Shown here piece after piece: positions 50,701 through 60,480 of a stretch of DNA of 64,000 nt. Source of the stretch: Antedon mediterranea. Its lineage: Eukaryota > Echinodermata > Crinoidea > Comatulida > Antedonidae. Each line of letters begins with the position of its first letter. The stretch's first letter is position 1. The stretch is taken from NCBI RefSeq assembly GCF_964355755.1, contig NC_092678.1, positions 25,090,365 through 25,154,364 on the forward strand. The letters are read 5' to 3'. The translations under genes were made by a program, and so were the position numbers. The notes under the pieces were generated by a model. That model saw nothing but the letters and a program-made list of their open reading frames with translations, was not told the origin of the DNA and made no database searches.

Positions 50701-52528
50701 GAGTTGACCAATCACACGCGAATGTTCGAATAATCGATTGTGATTGGTCAAATCACTTTGCGTTACGTCATTGCGTTGCGTCCTAGTGGGAACCACGCTT
50801 ACATAAAAACCAACAGCCATAATAGATTTAATTTGAATTTGTAGACTGTTGGGAGGAACAAAGTTTAAAATATTAACTAAAAAAAAATCACCTAGATCCG
50901 ATACAGAATCTTTTAAATCCCTTTGTTTAAAACTGACAGTTGTTGTTGACAAGTTAATAGAATGTTGACCACTGGTATATTAGCATTGAAATGAATGACC
51001 TCTTTAACAACATCCGATGAGTACGTACTTAATAATAAAAACAGACCTACTTATTTTGATTAAATTTAAAAAGTTTAAGAACCTCACGGAACATAATTGG
51101 TGGCACATGTATTGACAATAACATGACTCTTCTTTGTGGATATTGCTGGTTCTATGTAATTACTATAAAATGTTGACATGAAATGTTATGGTCACATCGT
51201 TACGGTGTATTCATGTCAACCGGACGCATCAAAACATATCACTCACCAATAATTATTATACTTTATTAGGCCTAGAACAAACCAAATTATTTTGTTTTTG
51301 TGGGTTTTGGTTTTTTTTTTGTACGTAACAAATGTGAACCCAAATTACTGGATTTAGACTTTAATTAATGTATACCATCCCTGAATAAGAATTTGTATTC
51401 ATATGTTTTTAATGTGTTTCAAAGTTCGAAGTTTAAAAAACATTTATTTGTTCAACAATGGCATTATACAGTATAATATATAGGTGTGTACATAAATGAA
51501 AACATGGTAATAAGCCATCATTTGGGGTCTTCTCTAGAAGAAATCAAGTTTCTTGTCTCGAGAAAGACCCCAGAAACAATACATACGTTTAACCTAATAC
51601 AATTTACTACTTAAAATAATAAATAAAAACAAAAACGATGAAATAAAAATAGATACTTTCAGCATTATATTACTATCATACAACAGTGAGCAATGTAGTT
51701 GGTTCCAAGGTCCACTCTCTGTTGTTTACATACGGTAAGCCTCCAGCACCATTACTTATTAAACACAGGCTATTGATTCTAAAAATCGCCTCCCTATGAA
51801 TACATCATTGGAACTCATTAAACGTGTTTTAAATCATATACAGAATATCAATATTAAAGCGAGGCTACCTATATTATAAGTGACTAAACCAATCACAAGT
51901 GATTGTTCGAATAATCCATTGTTTGTCAACAAATCACTTACGTTGATTTACGTATTTGCGTTGCGTCTCTAGTGGAGGAAGGACCATTGAAGCTTGATTC
52001 CTCCTGAGACGCAACGCAAGGATGTAAACGCAACGAAAGTGATTTGGCCTATTCGCTTGTAATTGGTCAGCTCACTTGCGTTGCGTCTACGTCCTTGCGT
52101 TGCGTCGCTAGTGGTTTAATGCTTTATGCAAATTGAGGAGTAAAACGCTTATGAACTTTTTATGAACATATTATAGACTTTGGATGGGACGTAAAGACGT
52201 TGGTTCCATGTAGATAGTGCACGTTAGAATTTGGCACACTATTCGAAAAGAGTAAGGGGGTGTGGGGGTGTGCTGCTGGCTGCCGTGGCTCCATAGAGGA
52301 CCTAATCCGAATGTCCTCACCAGGAGGACGATAGCTTTACTCACCAATGATATTTGTGAAACCGATACAAAGGCTGTTAGCGGTACCTATGAGACCAGAT
52401 CCAACTTGAAACTGTTCTTTAAACTGGATAAGAAAGAAACTGAAGCAGGGCAGAGCACATCCTATTGATAGTAGCGCTATTATATGCATGCCCGCAAGCA
52501 CGCATACTTTTCTAAACTTCTCTCCCAT
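47717..52528 (-). CDS. SLC16-like monocarboxylate transporter, paralogue B, 491 aa
   Basis: Exons on the minus strand: 52345-52528, 50436-50579, 49050-50009 and 47717-47904 (TGA), 1,476 nt. It has the same four-exon pattern and phases as the other two transporters, with exon 2 again exactly 144 bp. Motifs: VLAGMHIIALLSIGCALPC (TM1), APVATIMNRRYGYRLTILAG (loop 2-3), GNLLGRLTNAIPLYFKL and FCGMYVPQIPSIARLIVPKE. The central cytoplasmic loop is much longer than in paralogue A and very acidic (DDDEDKEKYDDEENDD), which explains the extra length. The C-terminus is basic then acidic. ATG 52526-52528 is the first in-frame ATG. The acceptor-side sequence of exon 1 has no upstream ATG in frame. The substrate is unknown. 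Confidence 0.88.
48050..48328 (-). mobile_element. tRNA-derived SINE
   Basis: The minus-strand head (48240-48325) starts GCGAGTGAGTGGCCGAGCGG and includes a GGTTCGAGGC B box, like a tRNA-Ser/Leu head. The body includes the complement of ACGGTTTATAGTCCTTATCC. A headless copy is at 60310-60480. Confidence 0.7.
48348..48470. repeat. Family B hairpin MITE, copy 14
   Basis: TGATGTGCCCATATATGGAC at the left; two internal units; CTAGTTTGATAGTGTAGACA at the right. Adjacent to the SINE head. Confidence 0.7.
48828..48910. repeat. Family A fragment
   Basis: AATACGCAACGCAATGGACG and GAGTTGACCAATCACAGTTC, then TGATTGGTCA. Confidence 0.6.
48930..49030. repeat. Family A fragment
   Basis: TAGTTCCCACAAGAGACGCA and ACGCAAGGACGTACGCGCAA, then GTGGGATCGAACCAAGCTTT. 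It ends about 20 bp from the donor of exon 3 of SLC16-like B. Confidence 0.6.
50650..50800. repeat. Family A hairpin MITE, best-preserved copy
   Basis: 151-bp near-perfect palindrome from AAGCGTGGTTCCCACTAGG to CCTAGTGGGAACCACGCTT. Inner arms GAGTTGACCAATCACACGCG and TGTGATTGGTCAAATCAC. In intron 1 of SLC16-like B. Confidence 0.85.
51885..52110. repeat. Two adjacent family A copies
   Basis: First: ACCAATCACAAGTGATTGTT to TTGCGTTGCGTCTCTAGTGG. Second: CCTGAGACGCAACGCAAGGA to TTGCGTTGCGTCGCTAGTGG. Confidence 0.75.
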
Positions 52529-52675
52529 TATACTGCTGGTGGAAACGCACAAATTAAAAGAGTACTGTTAGTTAGTAGACCTATAAGAAAAAATTTATTT
52601 TAGGACAACTTTTACGTAAGGTTTCGTAACTTCGTACTTATGTTGCAAAAGGTATTTTTACACGAGTAATTCGTT

Positions 52676-52838
52676 AAGCTTGGTTCCCACTAGGACGCAA
52701 CGTAAGAAAGCCGCCGCAACTCAAGTGAATTGACCAATCAAAAGCAAAGATTATTGCAACTGTTGCTTTGATTGGTCAGTTCGTTTGCATTGCGTCTTAC
52801 GTTCTTGCGTTGCGCCCTAATAAGTGACAACCAATCTT
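52676..52838. repeat. Family A hairpin MITE
   Basis: AAGCTTGGTTCCCACTAGGA at the left and GTTCTTGCGTTGCGCCCTAA at the right. Inner pair TTGACCAATCAAAAGC and GCTTTGATTGGTCAG. Confidence 0.8.
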
Positions 52839-52844
52839 AAACTG

Positions 52845-52975
52845 GATGAGGACGCATCCAACGCAAGAACGCACACATAACGCCGCCGCGCCGAACGGAT
52901 CATCGATCCTAACTGTCACATGATTGGCCGAATTACTTACGCTTTGCGCGCGTTTTTAGTTCGTTGTGCATCCGT
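52845..52975. repeat. Family A-like copy, diverged
   Basis: GGACGCATCCAACGCAAGAA at the left; ATGATTGGCCGAATTACTTA then GCGCGCGTTTTTAG at the right. Confidence 0.55.
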
Positions 52976-54149
52976 CATGACATCACGTGTGTGCACGTGA
53001 CATGGGACGACGAGACTTTCAATTGTTACGTACCAGAAAAAAATGTCCCTAGTATTACATGTACTATTTAGGAGGACCGACCAATTTAGGGCAGATAATT
53101 AAACATACGATGTAGGCCGCCTACGTTAAGTGGCCATACAGAATCAATAGGGGTCAATTCATCGCTATTTTTTCGATACTGTGATCATTCATGTGATGAT
53201 GATGCAATGACCACTGGCTATCGATTGGTCTCTATGTCCGATAAACAGCAACACAATTGGCGCGAGCACATAATAATACACTGTATTAATATACACACAT
53301 ATGAAGATTTATACAAGAAGAAATTAAGCACTGTTATAATACTAAGAGATTATAAAAGAGATTTTAAATAATCCGTTATAAATACCATAAACCCTTTGAA
53401 TTGTACTACAGGCCTACTAAATAGTCTTATAGTATTAGCCTATGTTATTGTATGTCGCCCGCGCTAAATGTGTCGATCAGCTGATCAAACTACTAGAGTA
53501 TCACATTATCCATAAGCTGGTAATGTACCATACTGATTACATAAGCCTAGATACATTATTATTAGTAGATAATACTAATATCATAACCTACCTCTATTCG
53601 TGCCTCGCATTCAAATCAACCTTCTTTCTCCGATCCATCGAAAATTATGGCACAAATTCGTAAAAAACCTTTGTTAAGGAAGCCAACATTCTATTGACAC
53701 AACGTTGGTATACACTCTTGGTGCTTATTGTCTCGATTAGGGGTCAAAGTTCAATTGCCTGCCAATGAATTGCTTGCTATAATAACATATTATATTACTT
53801 GTTTCGCAATCCGATCATGCAATACAATTAATTGCGTTTTACTTATTGTCTGGCGCAGAACAGCAGGACAGTGATAAATATTCCACCATGACCCCGTGTA
53901 TATACGCATTTATGATGTTAGCAGATGTCATATAATGCATATCATCAAATTTGTATATAGGCCTATACCTATTATTTAGAAAGTACTGTAGGCCTACTAA
54001 GAGAGCCAAGTGGTATTAACATGGCGTACATTTCACGATACAAAAATAGAAATGGTGAACTTTTTCAGGTGAAAATATTGATTATTAACACAATTGTAAA
54101 TTGTTTAATTTTTTAAAACAAGTTTTGTGCCAGAACATAACATTTTGCA

Positions 54150-54245
54150 TTGGTTTGGATCAAAAACACAAGCGACAGTTCGGATAAGCCGTCGCTTGTG
54201 ATTGGTCAAATCTTTCGATACGACTTGCGTTGCGTCCTGGCAACA
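54150..54245. repeat. Family A fragment
   Basis: ACACAAGCGACAGTTCGGAT and GTCGCTTGTGATTGGTCAAA, then ACTTGCGTTGCGTCCTGGC. Confidence 0.65.
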
Positions 54246-54486
54246 AGCTATAGCAGCACGCTCACAGCAGCCAGCCGCCGGACAACAAAACAAAAATATT
54301 ATATAAAATAGCCCCTAATTATACTAAATCGAGTAAAAAAAAGTAAATTTATAAATAGATTTTTATTTATTCGCTTATAATGACATTATTGAAATCGAAC
54401 CTGTGTTTAGGCCATCAATCTGCTGGTTCTTATTGTTTTCATATTTAAGTCGAAAAAAGAGAAAACATCATTTATAACTAATAATA

Positions 54487-54606
54487 TGGGCCTAGGCTAG
54501 TCTAGGCATAGGCCTACAGTCTAGTATTATGAGAACATCAAGGAAATGACTAGGCCTAGGCCTAGTCCTATCTAGGCTAGGCCTCTAGGCCTAGCCTAGG
54601 CCTAAA
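54487..54606. repeat. Cluster of AGGCCTA palindromes
   Basis: Reads as overlapping GGCCTAGG and CTAGGCCTAG motifs, including AGGCCTAGGCCTAGTCCTAT and TCTAGGCTAGGCCTCTAGGC. No coding potential. Confidence 0.85.
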
Positions 54607-55080
54607 CAGTATTTTTATAATAAAAAAAACCGTTTACCATTATTTACCACATTTACCTTGCTAAAAAGAGAACATTACCAAAATTAATAATTTTATAATT
54701 ATATTTGTAAAAAACTCATTAATTTCTTTAATAATTTTGTCATAGGCCTACTTACAATCATCTAACTACTGTGTATAATTCTGGTTTGATAATTATTTGG
54801 AACTGCATGCGTACGTCGTACGTACACACGTATTCTTTTTACGCGCGCATTTTGCAAAATACGCACGTAATTTTTCGCGAACGAAATGTGTGCTCATTTT
54901 TAGATAGAAGGCACAACAAGCAATGAAAGAAAAATTCCATCTTTTAATTAAATAAATGTGAAACAAAGTACAAAATGATTTGTTTTATCCCCGATAATGT
55001 ACTTGAATATCAAGGTATAAAATCTATACCCACAATAGTAGAGAGTTACGTCATTGTTTTGTTTGTTTTCCATTATTTAC

Positions 55081-56295
55081 TCAAGTGACATATTGCGGTT
55101 GTTTTTTACATGTATTGTTGTTAACTTTTTCCCATATACTGTTAGTCATGTGTTCTACCGTGTTGTATACGATGAACGCATTGCTCAGATGACGTTGTTT
55201 CTCCTGGTTTTCATTGGGATTAAATATTTCACTTGGTATAAACGTCGGTGAAATCCCCAGCCTTGCCAATGTCGTTTCTATTAACCTGTTTTCAAGTATA
55301 GATAATAATGAAGTATTATCATTGAAAATGTTTATCAATTTATGTACTAAGTCAGTAGATAATATATTCACACTTCGAAATGATTGCCGACTTTTACCGA
55401 GGTTGTCCTGATTGGGTCGTCTGCGCAGAACTGATCGTCTGTGATGCCAAAGCATAGGAAATCGTCTGCGTCGAAAAGTCGTTTGTTTGCCCATATTTGG
55501 GTCAGTATTTGCATAAAATGGTGTATTACTCTTTTTGTTGGTAAGATAATTGACAACCCTGTACATGTTGACTATGTCATTATCATGTGCAAGTAGGACA
55601 TACGAGGCAGTAGGGCAATTAATGTTCACCCATCGTAGCGCCATTTGTATCTTTAATTCTATAAAATCTGAAGCATCAACATCTATCTGAATTATGTCGC
55701 CAAAATCGAGCGATTCTTTAAAAATTATTTTCGATGCATTTGTATTCAAAGAGTTTCCAAACAAAAATAGTGTCTTTATGACACGTCCCTCGTGGTTGCT
55801 AGGCCAACAGCTTCCCCAAGTATCGCGTATAAGCTGTCGTCTGATTGAATTATCATCACGTGATATAATAATATTTAAAAGAAATACATTTTGAGTTTTT
55901 AAAGGATTCATGTTGACGCAATAATCTGGATAACTGAAAATGTAGTCAATGTTTTTGAAAAAAGATTCCCAAGTTTTATAGCTTCCTTTTCCTCGTAAGA
56001 GTTCATTTGTGAGGAGCTCGATGTTAGACATGGATAAAGAAGCTAGGTGTCCTTTTAACTGGTGGTTCATGGAGTCATTGTTAGCTGGTAATAACTTCAT
56101 CAATTCGTTCAATTTAACCATGTTTCGAATTGGATCAGAAACGAGGTGGAACTTTGACACTTTCTGTAAGACTTGATGAGTTATTTGTCTGTCTTTGCTT
56201 TCTTCAAGATTGTAGTTGGAGGTGATACCAAGGTAGACTAAGAAGAGGCAGAACAGAGCCACCAGTACCACTTTCAGACGTCTATATAACCTCAT
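55081..56295 (-). CDS. GT31 beta-1,3-glycosyltransferase-like protein, 404 aa, intronless
   Basis: Single exon from ATG 56295. Type II layout: short basic start (MRLYRRLK), signal anchor at about 8-24 (VVLVALFCLFLVYLG), stem, then a GT31-type domain. Family blocks seen: NIIISRDDNSIRRQLIRDTW (about 141-160), TLFLFGNS, then DFGDIIQIDVDASDFIELKI. The usual metal-binding DxD block is replaced by LAHDNDIVN (about 235-243). The later EDVxxG block appears only as ENRLIETTLARLGISP, and the aromatic Gly-rich acceptor block is replaced by an Arg-rich run (about 265-290). It is therefore either a very diverged Golgi galactosyl/N-acetylglucosaminyltransferase or a non-catalytic relative. Confidence 0.75.
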   Translation of the reverse strand: MRLYRRLKVVLVALFCLFLVYLGITSNYNLEESKDRQITHQVLQKVSKFHLVSDPIRNMVKLNELMKLLPANNDSMNHQLKGHLASLSMSNIELLTNELLRGKGSYKTWESFFKNIDYIFSYPDYCVNMNPLKTQNVFLLNIIISRDDNSIRRQLIRDTWGSCWPSNHEGRVIKTLFLFGNSLNTNASKIIFKESLDFGDIIQIDVDASDFIELKIQMALRWVNINCPTASYVLLAHDNDIVNMYRVVNYLTNKKSNTPFYANTDPNMGKQTTFRRRRFPMLWHHRRSVLRRRPNQDNLGKSRQSFRSVNILSTDLVHKLINIFNDNTSLLSILENRLIETTLARLGISPTFIPSEIFNPNENQEKQRHLSNAFIVYNTVEHMTNSIWEKVNNNTCKKQPQYVT

Positions 56296-56906
56296 TTTGG
56301 ATTAGTCTATATATAATACACGGAAATAGAGTCACTGGGAGTGTTCTTGTTTACCTTTCCATACACCACCTCTTCGTTGCCGTAAATTGTGAACTCAACA
56401 TACGTTGTTCAATTACAACATAATTAATACAACCAGGAAAGAGTAGTAATCGATCTTCCAATCTTCCCGGATACAACGCTATACTTATAATCCAATACCA
56501 GAAATATGACGTTTAAAAATACATTATTTATTAATATATTGTCATGTGTACCGTACCTGGTATGAATATATAAATAAGAATAATGCATTTAACCTTATAA
56601 TACTAATATTGATTGCATCCATTGTTGTTGTGCGTTGCTGCTGTGTTGTGCTGCTGCCACGCATGTTTAGCCAAATATAAAGTAATACGAATGATTCTAG
56701 CTCGATGGACCGTGACAGGTTCATATATTAACTATTTATTATATCTTGCGTTACAAATTCATGAAACACATAACTACCAATGAAATGTTCATTTCAGAGA
56801 AACGAAATTTTAAAGAAAATGAGGTATTTGAGTTTAGAGAAAGCTGCATTGAAAGTGGCTGTCGATACACATGACCAAAAGATAAATGTATAGACTCTGG
56901 TTATTG

Positions 56907-56995
56907 TTTGAGCTGTATGCTTGGTGGTACCATGCTTGCTTTCCAATCCCAAGGTCTGGGGTTCAATCCTAACCCAGTGCCAGGGTTGTAACTCA
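56907..56995 (+). mobile_element. tRNA-like SINE segment
   Basis: A-box-like GAGCTGTATGCTTGGTGG and B-box-like GGGGTTCAATCC about 50 bp apart, with no good acceptor stem. Confidence 0.45.
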
Positions 56996-57236
56996 CGACT
57001 CTCCTACTTCACTCCATAACCCTCAAATGAGACTTATTTTATACGGATGATTAATTATAAAAAACAGTATAATTCATCCTGTAAGGTACGGCGGTTGTAG
57101 GCATAATTGGCGAGTTTTTCGCTGTTAGATATGTATGAAATTTAAAACAGATAGTCTTTTAGATTTTAAAAACAGAGAAGTAATCTTTGTATACATCGTT
57201 GTAAGACACTTTTTTTTTCATTCTTTTCACACATAC

Positions 57237-57305
57237 CACTAGTTGACCAATCACAAGCGATGGATCATTGGAACTGTGATTGGTCAACTCACTTACTTTG
57301 CGTCC
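57237..57305. repeat. Family A fragment, inner part
   Basis: AGTTGACCAATCACAAGCGA facing TGTGATTGGTCAACTCACTT, then ACTTTGCGTCC. Confidence 0.65.
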
Positions 57306-57535
57306 AACCAAGTTTACTGTTTATTTGCATGCAAAATGTGAAACTTTTAAGTTTTAAAATTGCTTTTCTTCTAGTGTATTATTCTACATTTCCAGACGTA
57401 TGTATAAATTATCATCATAATTAAGGTATACTGTGCGTCGTTATGCAAACCAAGTTTACTGTTTAATCGACATGCAACAATATTCCATAAATATAAATTT
57501 CTTGATTAGTTCGTTAAATGACTTTTGATTGTTTT

Positions 57536-60206
57536 TTAAACTTTGTTAGCCGATTCCGTGGGAGGCCTATATTTTGTTATCCATTTTAAACTGAACGCGA
57601 CTTCTCCTATAATCATCAGGACAGCATTTAGTATAAATATTCCTCCTGCGATGAAAAATGACAGTCTATATAACCCGCTTGCATCGTATATCAGACCTGA
57701 AATATAATAATAATGATATTCTTTAGATTAACTTAAGTTTTTGCGTAGACGTGACGTGTTCACGTGTCTAGAATGCAGGCCCTCTAAAATTCTCCACGAA
57801 AACAGGAGTCATGCCCCATTGGTATTTAAACTTACCTATAACATATCCAGCGAACATACAAACGACTCCTCCTGGTAAAATAATAAGTCCATAAACATCT
57901 TTGAATCTTGTTACACAAACTGATTCACGTACAATAGGTGGAAAGATTATAAGGTACCATCCAATAAAATAACCAATTGCCGCCGAACATATTATAATAG
58001 CATACACATTATAAATATAATCAAAGATAATTGTAAGTGTTCCTGTGATTAACATTGACGTTATAAATTCTGTAGATTTTTTCATTAAGTTTATATGTCC
58101 TGGTACGAAGGCTGTAAGTCGACCGATAAGGCTACCAAGCCCATAGGAACCTAACGCAAACGCCGCATTTCTCTCTGATATTCCCTTGTAAATCACACTT
58201 GCGATGAAGTGAATAAAAAATCCAATATAAGCATACTCTGCAAGTGATCGTACGGTACACAGTAGAATAAGGTACGGGTACTTCAAATATAAATGTAAAG
58301 TGGAAATGTCGTCTATCGAATCGCGTCTATCTGTTTTGTCCGACGTGTGACCATCATTTAAAAAGCTGGTTTCGACCGTATTCACATCTTCAACTATCCC
58401 ATTGCTAGTTAATTTCATCTCCGTATTGTTCTTAAGTCGTCGCTTTTTGGAAAATTTTCTAAATATAAAGAGAGAAATTGGCATAGCGTTCATAGATAGC
58501 GCACTTAATATCAGCAAAGTTCCTCGAAATCCGAAATAAACTTTTGCCTCGGCACAGAATATTGGAGTTACGAGCATGCCTGACGCTGAGCCGGCGTACA
58601 GGAAGCCGATGTACACAGGAGAGCCGTTGAAATAATGACCTATTATGAAGATGGTACTCGTAGCCATCAGAGAAAAACCCAAACCTAAAATTAAAAAAAA
58701 ATAAATGTATAGCAACTGAAGTGTGTGTATATATTATGTTTCAATTGTTAGTTTTTTTAGTACGAGAATTGCCCAGGATCGTCAAGCATGGTATCGTATT
58801 CATTTGCGTTTTTCGATCACAACAACACGCACGTACGGAATATATATTGCACAGTTCTTTTCTTAAACAAATTATTAATAGACACATTTTTACGGTGTTT
58901 ATCCGGCCACCACCAGACACAACTCAGTGTGACCGTAGCTTAAATTAATGTTTTCTGCAACTTTTCTGAAGTGACTTAGAATGTCTTACCTGTTAGAATG
59001 TCTTACCTGTTAGAATGTCTTACCTGTGACTTAGAATGTCTTACCTGTTACTTAGAATGTCTTACCTGTGACTTAGAATGTCTTACCTGTTACTTAGAAT
59101 GTCTTACCTGTTACTTAGAATGTCTTACCTGTTACTTAGAATGTCTTACCTGTTACCTGTTACTTAGAATGTCTTACCTGTTACCTGTTACTTAGAATGT
59201 CTTACCTGTTACCTGTTACTTAGAATGTCTTACCTGTTAGAATGTCTTACCTGTTACTTAGAATGTCTTACCTGTTACTTAGAATGTCTTACCTGTTAGA
59301 ATGTCTTACCTGTTACCTGTTACTTAGAATGTCTTACCTGTTAGAATGTCTTACCTGTTACTTAGAATGTCTTACCTGTTACTTAGAATGTCTTACCTGT
59401 TACTTAGAATGTCTTACCTGTTACTTAGAATGTCTTACCTGTTACTTAGAATGTCTTACCTGTTACTTAGAATGTCTTACCTGTTACTTAGAATGTCTTA
59501 CCTGTTACTTAGAATGTCTTACCTGTTACCAATGAATGTGTAAAGAACAACTGCCATACAGCTTTTGTTTGTGACGTCATCAGTAACCCACTGGAGACCA
59601 TACAGCATCCGATGACAATTCCTTCCTTGTCGCCGATTCGCTTTGTCACGACGACTGCCAACGGGCCTACAATGTTACCAAAACTCATTTTTATTTAAGA
59701 AAACAAAACGACGTACAGACAACAACAAATCACGTACACACGCGTCGTGACGTTTGCTCCCAAATCCTTCCAACAATGCGTCGCGCACGCTATTTGCGAT
59801 AAACCAATGCGCAGATACATTTTAACCTTAACATGATATATTTTTAAGCTATGTCTATACACTATCAAACTAGTCTGACACAAAGGTGTGATGTGTCCAA
59901 ATATGGAGGTGATATGCCAAAATATGGCAGTGATATGACATCGTCATGTCCATATTTGAGTACATCGTGCACATTTTTTTTATAACATAAAGTTTGATAG
60001 TGTGGACAGAGCTTTAGGTACATACCGAATACAGATATTGCTCCAAAGAATAAGCTATGTGCCAGTCCAATAGTGGCTGTTGAACTGCCTTGCAGGCTGA
60101 GTGTGAAGTCCACAAGAAAGAAGCTGATGGCAGGCCCAGCAATCCCCATTGTCAACAGATGGGAGACAAGAATACCGACGAGGGTTGTCAATTCTTTCCA
60201 CTCCAT
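57536..60206 (-). CDS. SLC16-like monocarboxylate transporter, paralogue C, 444 aa
   Basis: Exons on the minus strand: 60026-60206, 59523-59666, 57836-58684 and 57536-57696 (TAA), 1,335 nt. Phases and the 144-bp exon 2 match paralogues A and B. Exon 1 starts at ATG 60206 (MEWKELTTLVGILVSHLL). Exon 2 begins GPLAVVVTKRIGDKEGIVIG, a weaker form of the MCT loop motif. Exon 3 contains GSLIGRLTAFVPGHINL and a PPIVRESVCVTRFKDVYG block before the last helices. A basic loop KKRRLKN follows TM6. It is the most diverged of the three. An AG acceptor near 60252 suggests a spliced 5'UTR. The donor of exon 2 is followed by 25 further copies of the same donor; a family B element sits 10 bp from the donor of exon 1. 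Confidence 0.85.
58979..59530 (-). repeat. Minisatellite of 26 splice-donor units in SLC16-like C
   Basis: The minus-strand unit is ACAGGTAAGACATTCTAAGTA (21 bp, with shorter 17-bp and longer composite variants). I count 26 occurrences of CAGGTAAGAC, and the rightmost is the actual exon 2 donor (exon ends at 59523). The ATG-containing open frames on the plus strand come from this repeat. Confidence 0.95.
59700..59805. repeat. Family C half element
   Basis: ACAACAAATCACGTACACAC, GCGTCGTGACGTTTGCTCCC and ACAATGCGTCGCGCACGC match the right arm of the hairpin at 8575-8730. Confidence 0.65.
59847..60015. repeat. Family B hairpin MITE, copy 15
   Basis: AAGCTATGTCTATACACTAT at the left and TTTGATAGTGTGGACAGAGC at the right. 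Two internal units. In intron 1 of SLC16-like C, beside the donor. Confidence 0.75.
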
Positions 60207-60309
60207 AGTTGCATACACCAAGTGTCTTAGTTTACTAGCCTACTTCGGAAGGATTCCCTGAAAATAACATTATTTTTTATTTTATTACACCTTCTTGCTG
60301 AAAATCATA

Positions 60310-60480
60310 CGATGAGTGACAGTGGCTGTGTGTATAATACACTAGTACACCGGAGTAACCCCCTACTCGTCTCGAAAGATGTACTCTAGGTTCTTCAAAG
60401 TGCACTTGAGCAATGTGTATACTGGACCTACGGTTTATAGTCCTTATCCGGGAAGACTCGTTCTACCACCAGAACCATTA
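60310..60480 (-). mobile_element. Headless SINE copy
   Basis: Shares CTACGGTTTATAGTCCTTAT, AAGACTCGTTCTACCACCAG and more with 48050-48240, but stops at AGAACC where the tRNA head would begin. It is therefore truncated at the 5' end of the element. Confidence 0.7.

Larger units (their letters stand above)
52529..55080. other. Repeat-rich spacer upstream of SLC16-like B
   Basis: Holds family A copies (52676-52838, 52845-52975, 54150-54245) and a dense cluster of AGGCCTA motifs (54487-54606). The open frame 53442-53663 shows no domain. No supported gene. Confidence 0.5.
56296..57535. other. Spacer between the GT31-like gene and SLC16-like C
   Basis: 5' flank of the GT31-like gene, with a tRNA-like SINE segment (56907-56995) and a family A copy (57237-57305). 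No gene seen. Confidence 0.5.

Noticed and set aside
53442-53663. 73-codon plus-strand frame in the spacer upstream of SLC16-like B
   Set aside because: No domain, no splice context and AT-rich codons; chance open frame.
58998-59543. Frames rich in ECLTCYL and MSYLLLR repeats on the plus strand
   Set aside because: Antisense of the splice-donor minisatellite; no gene.
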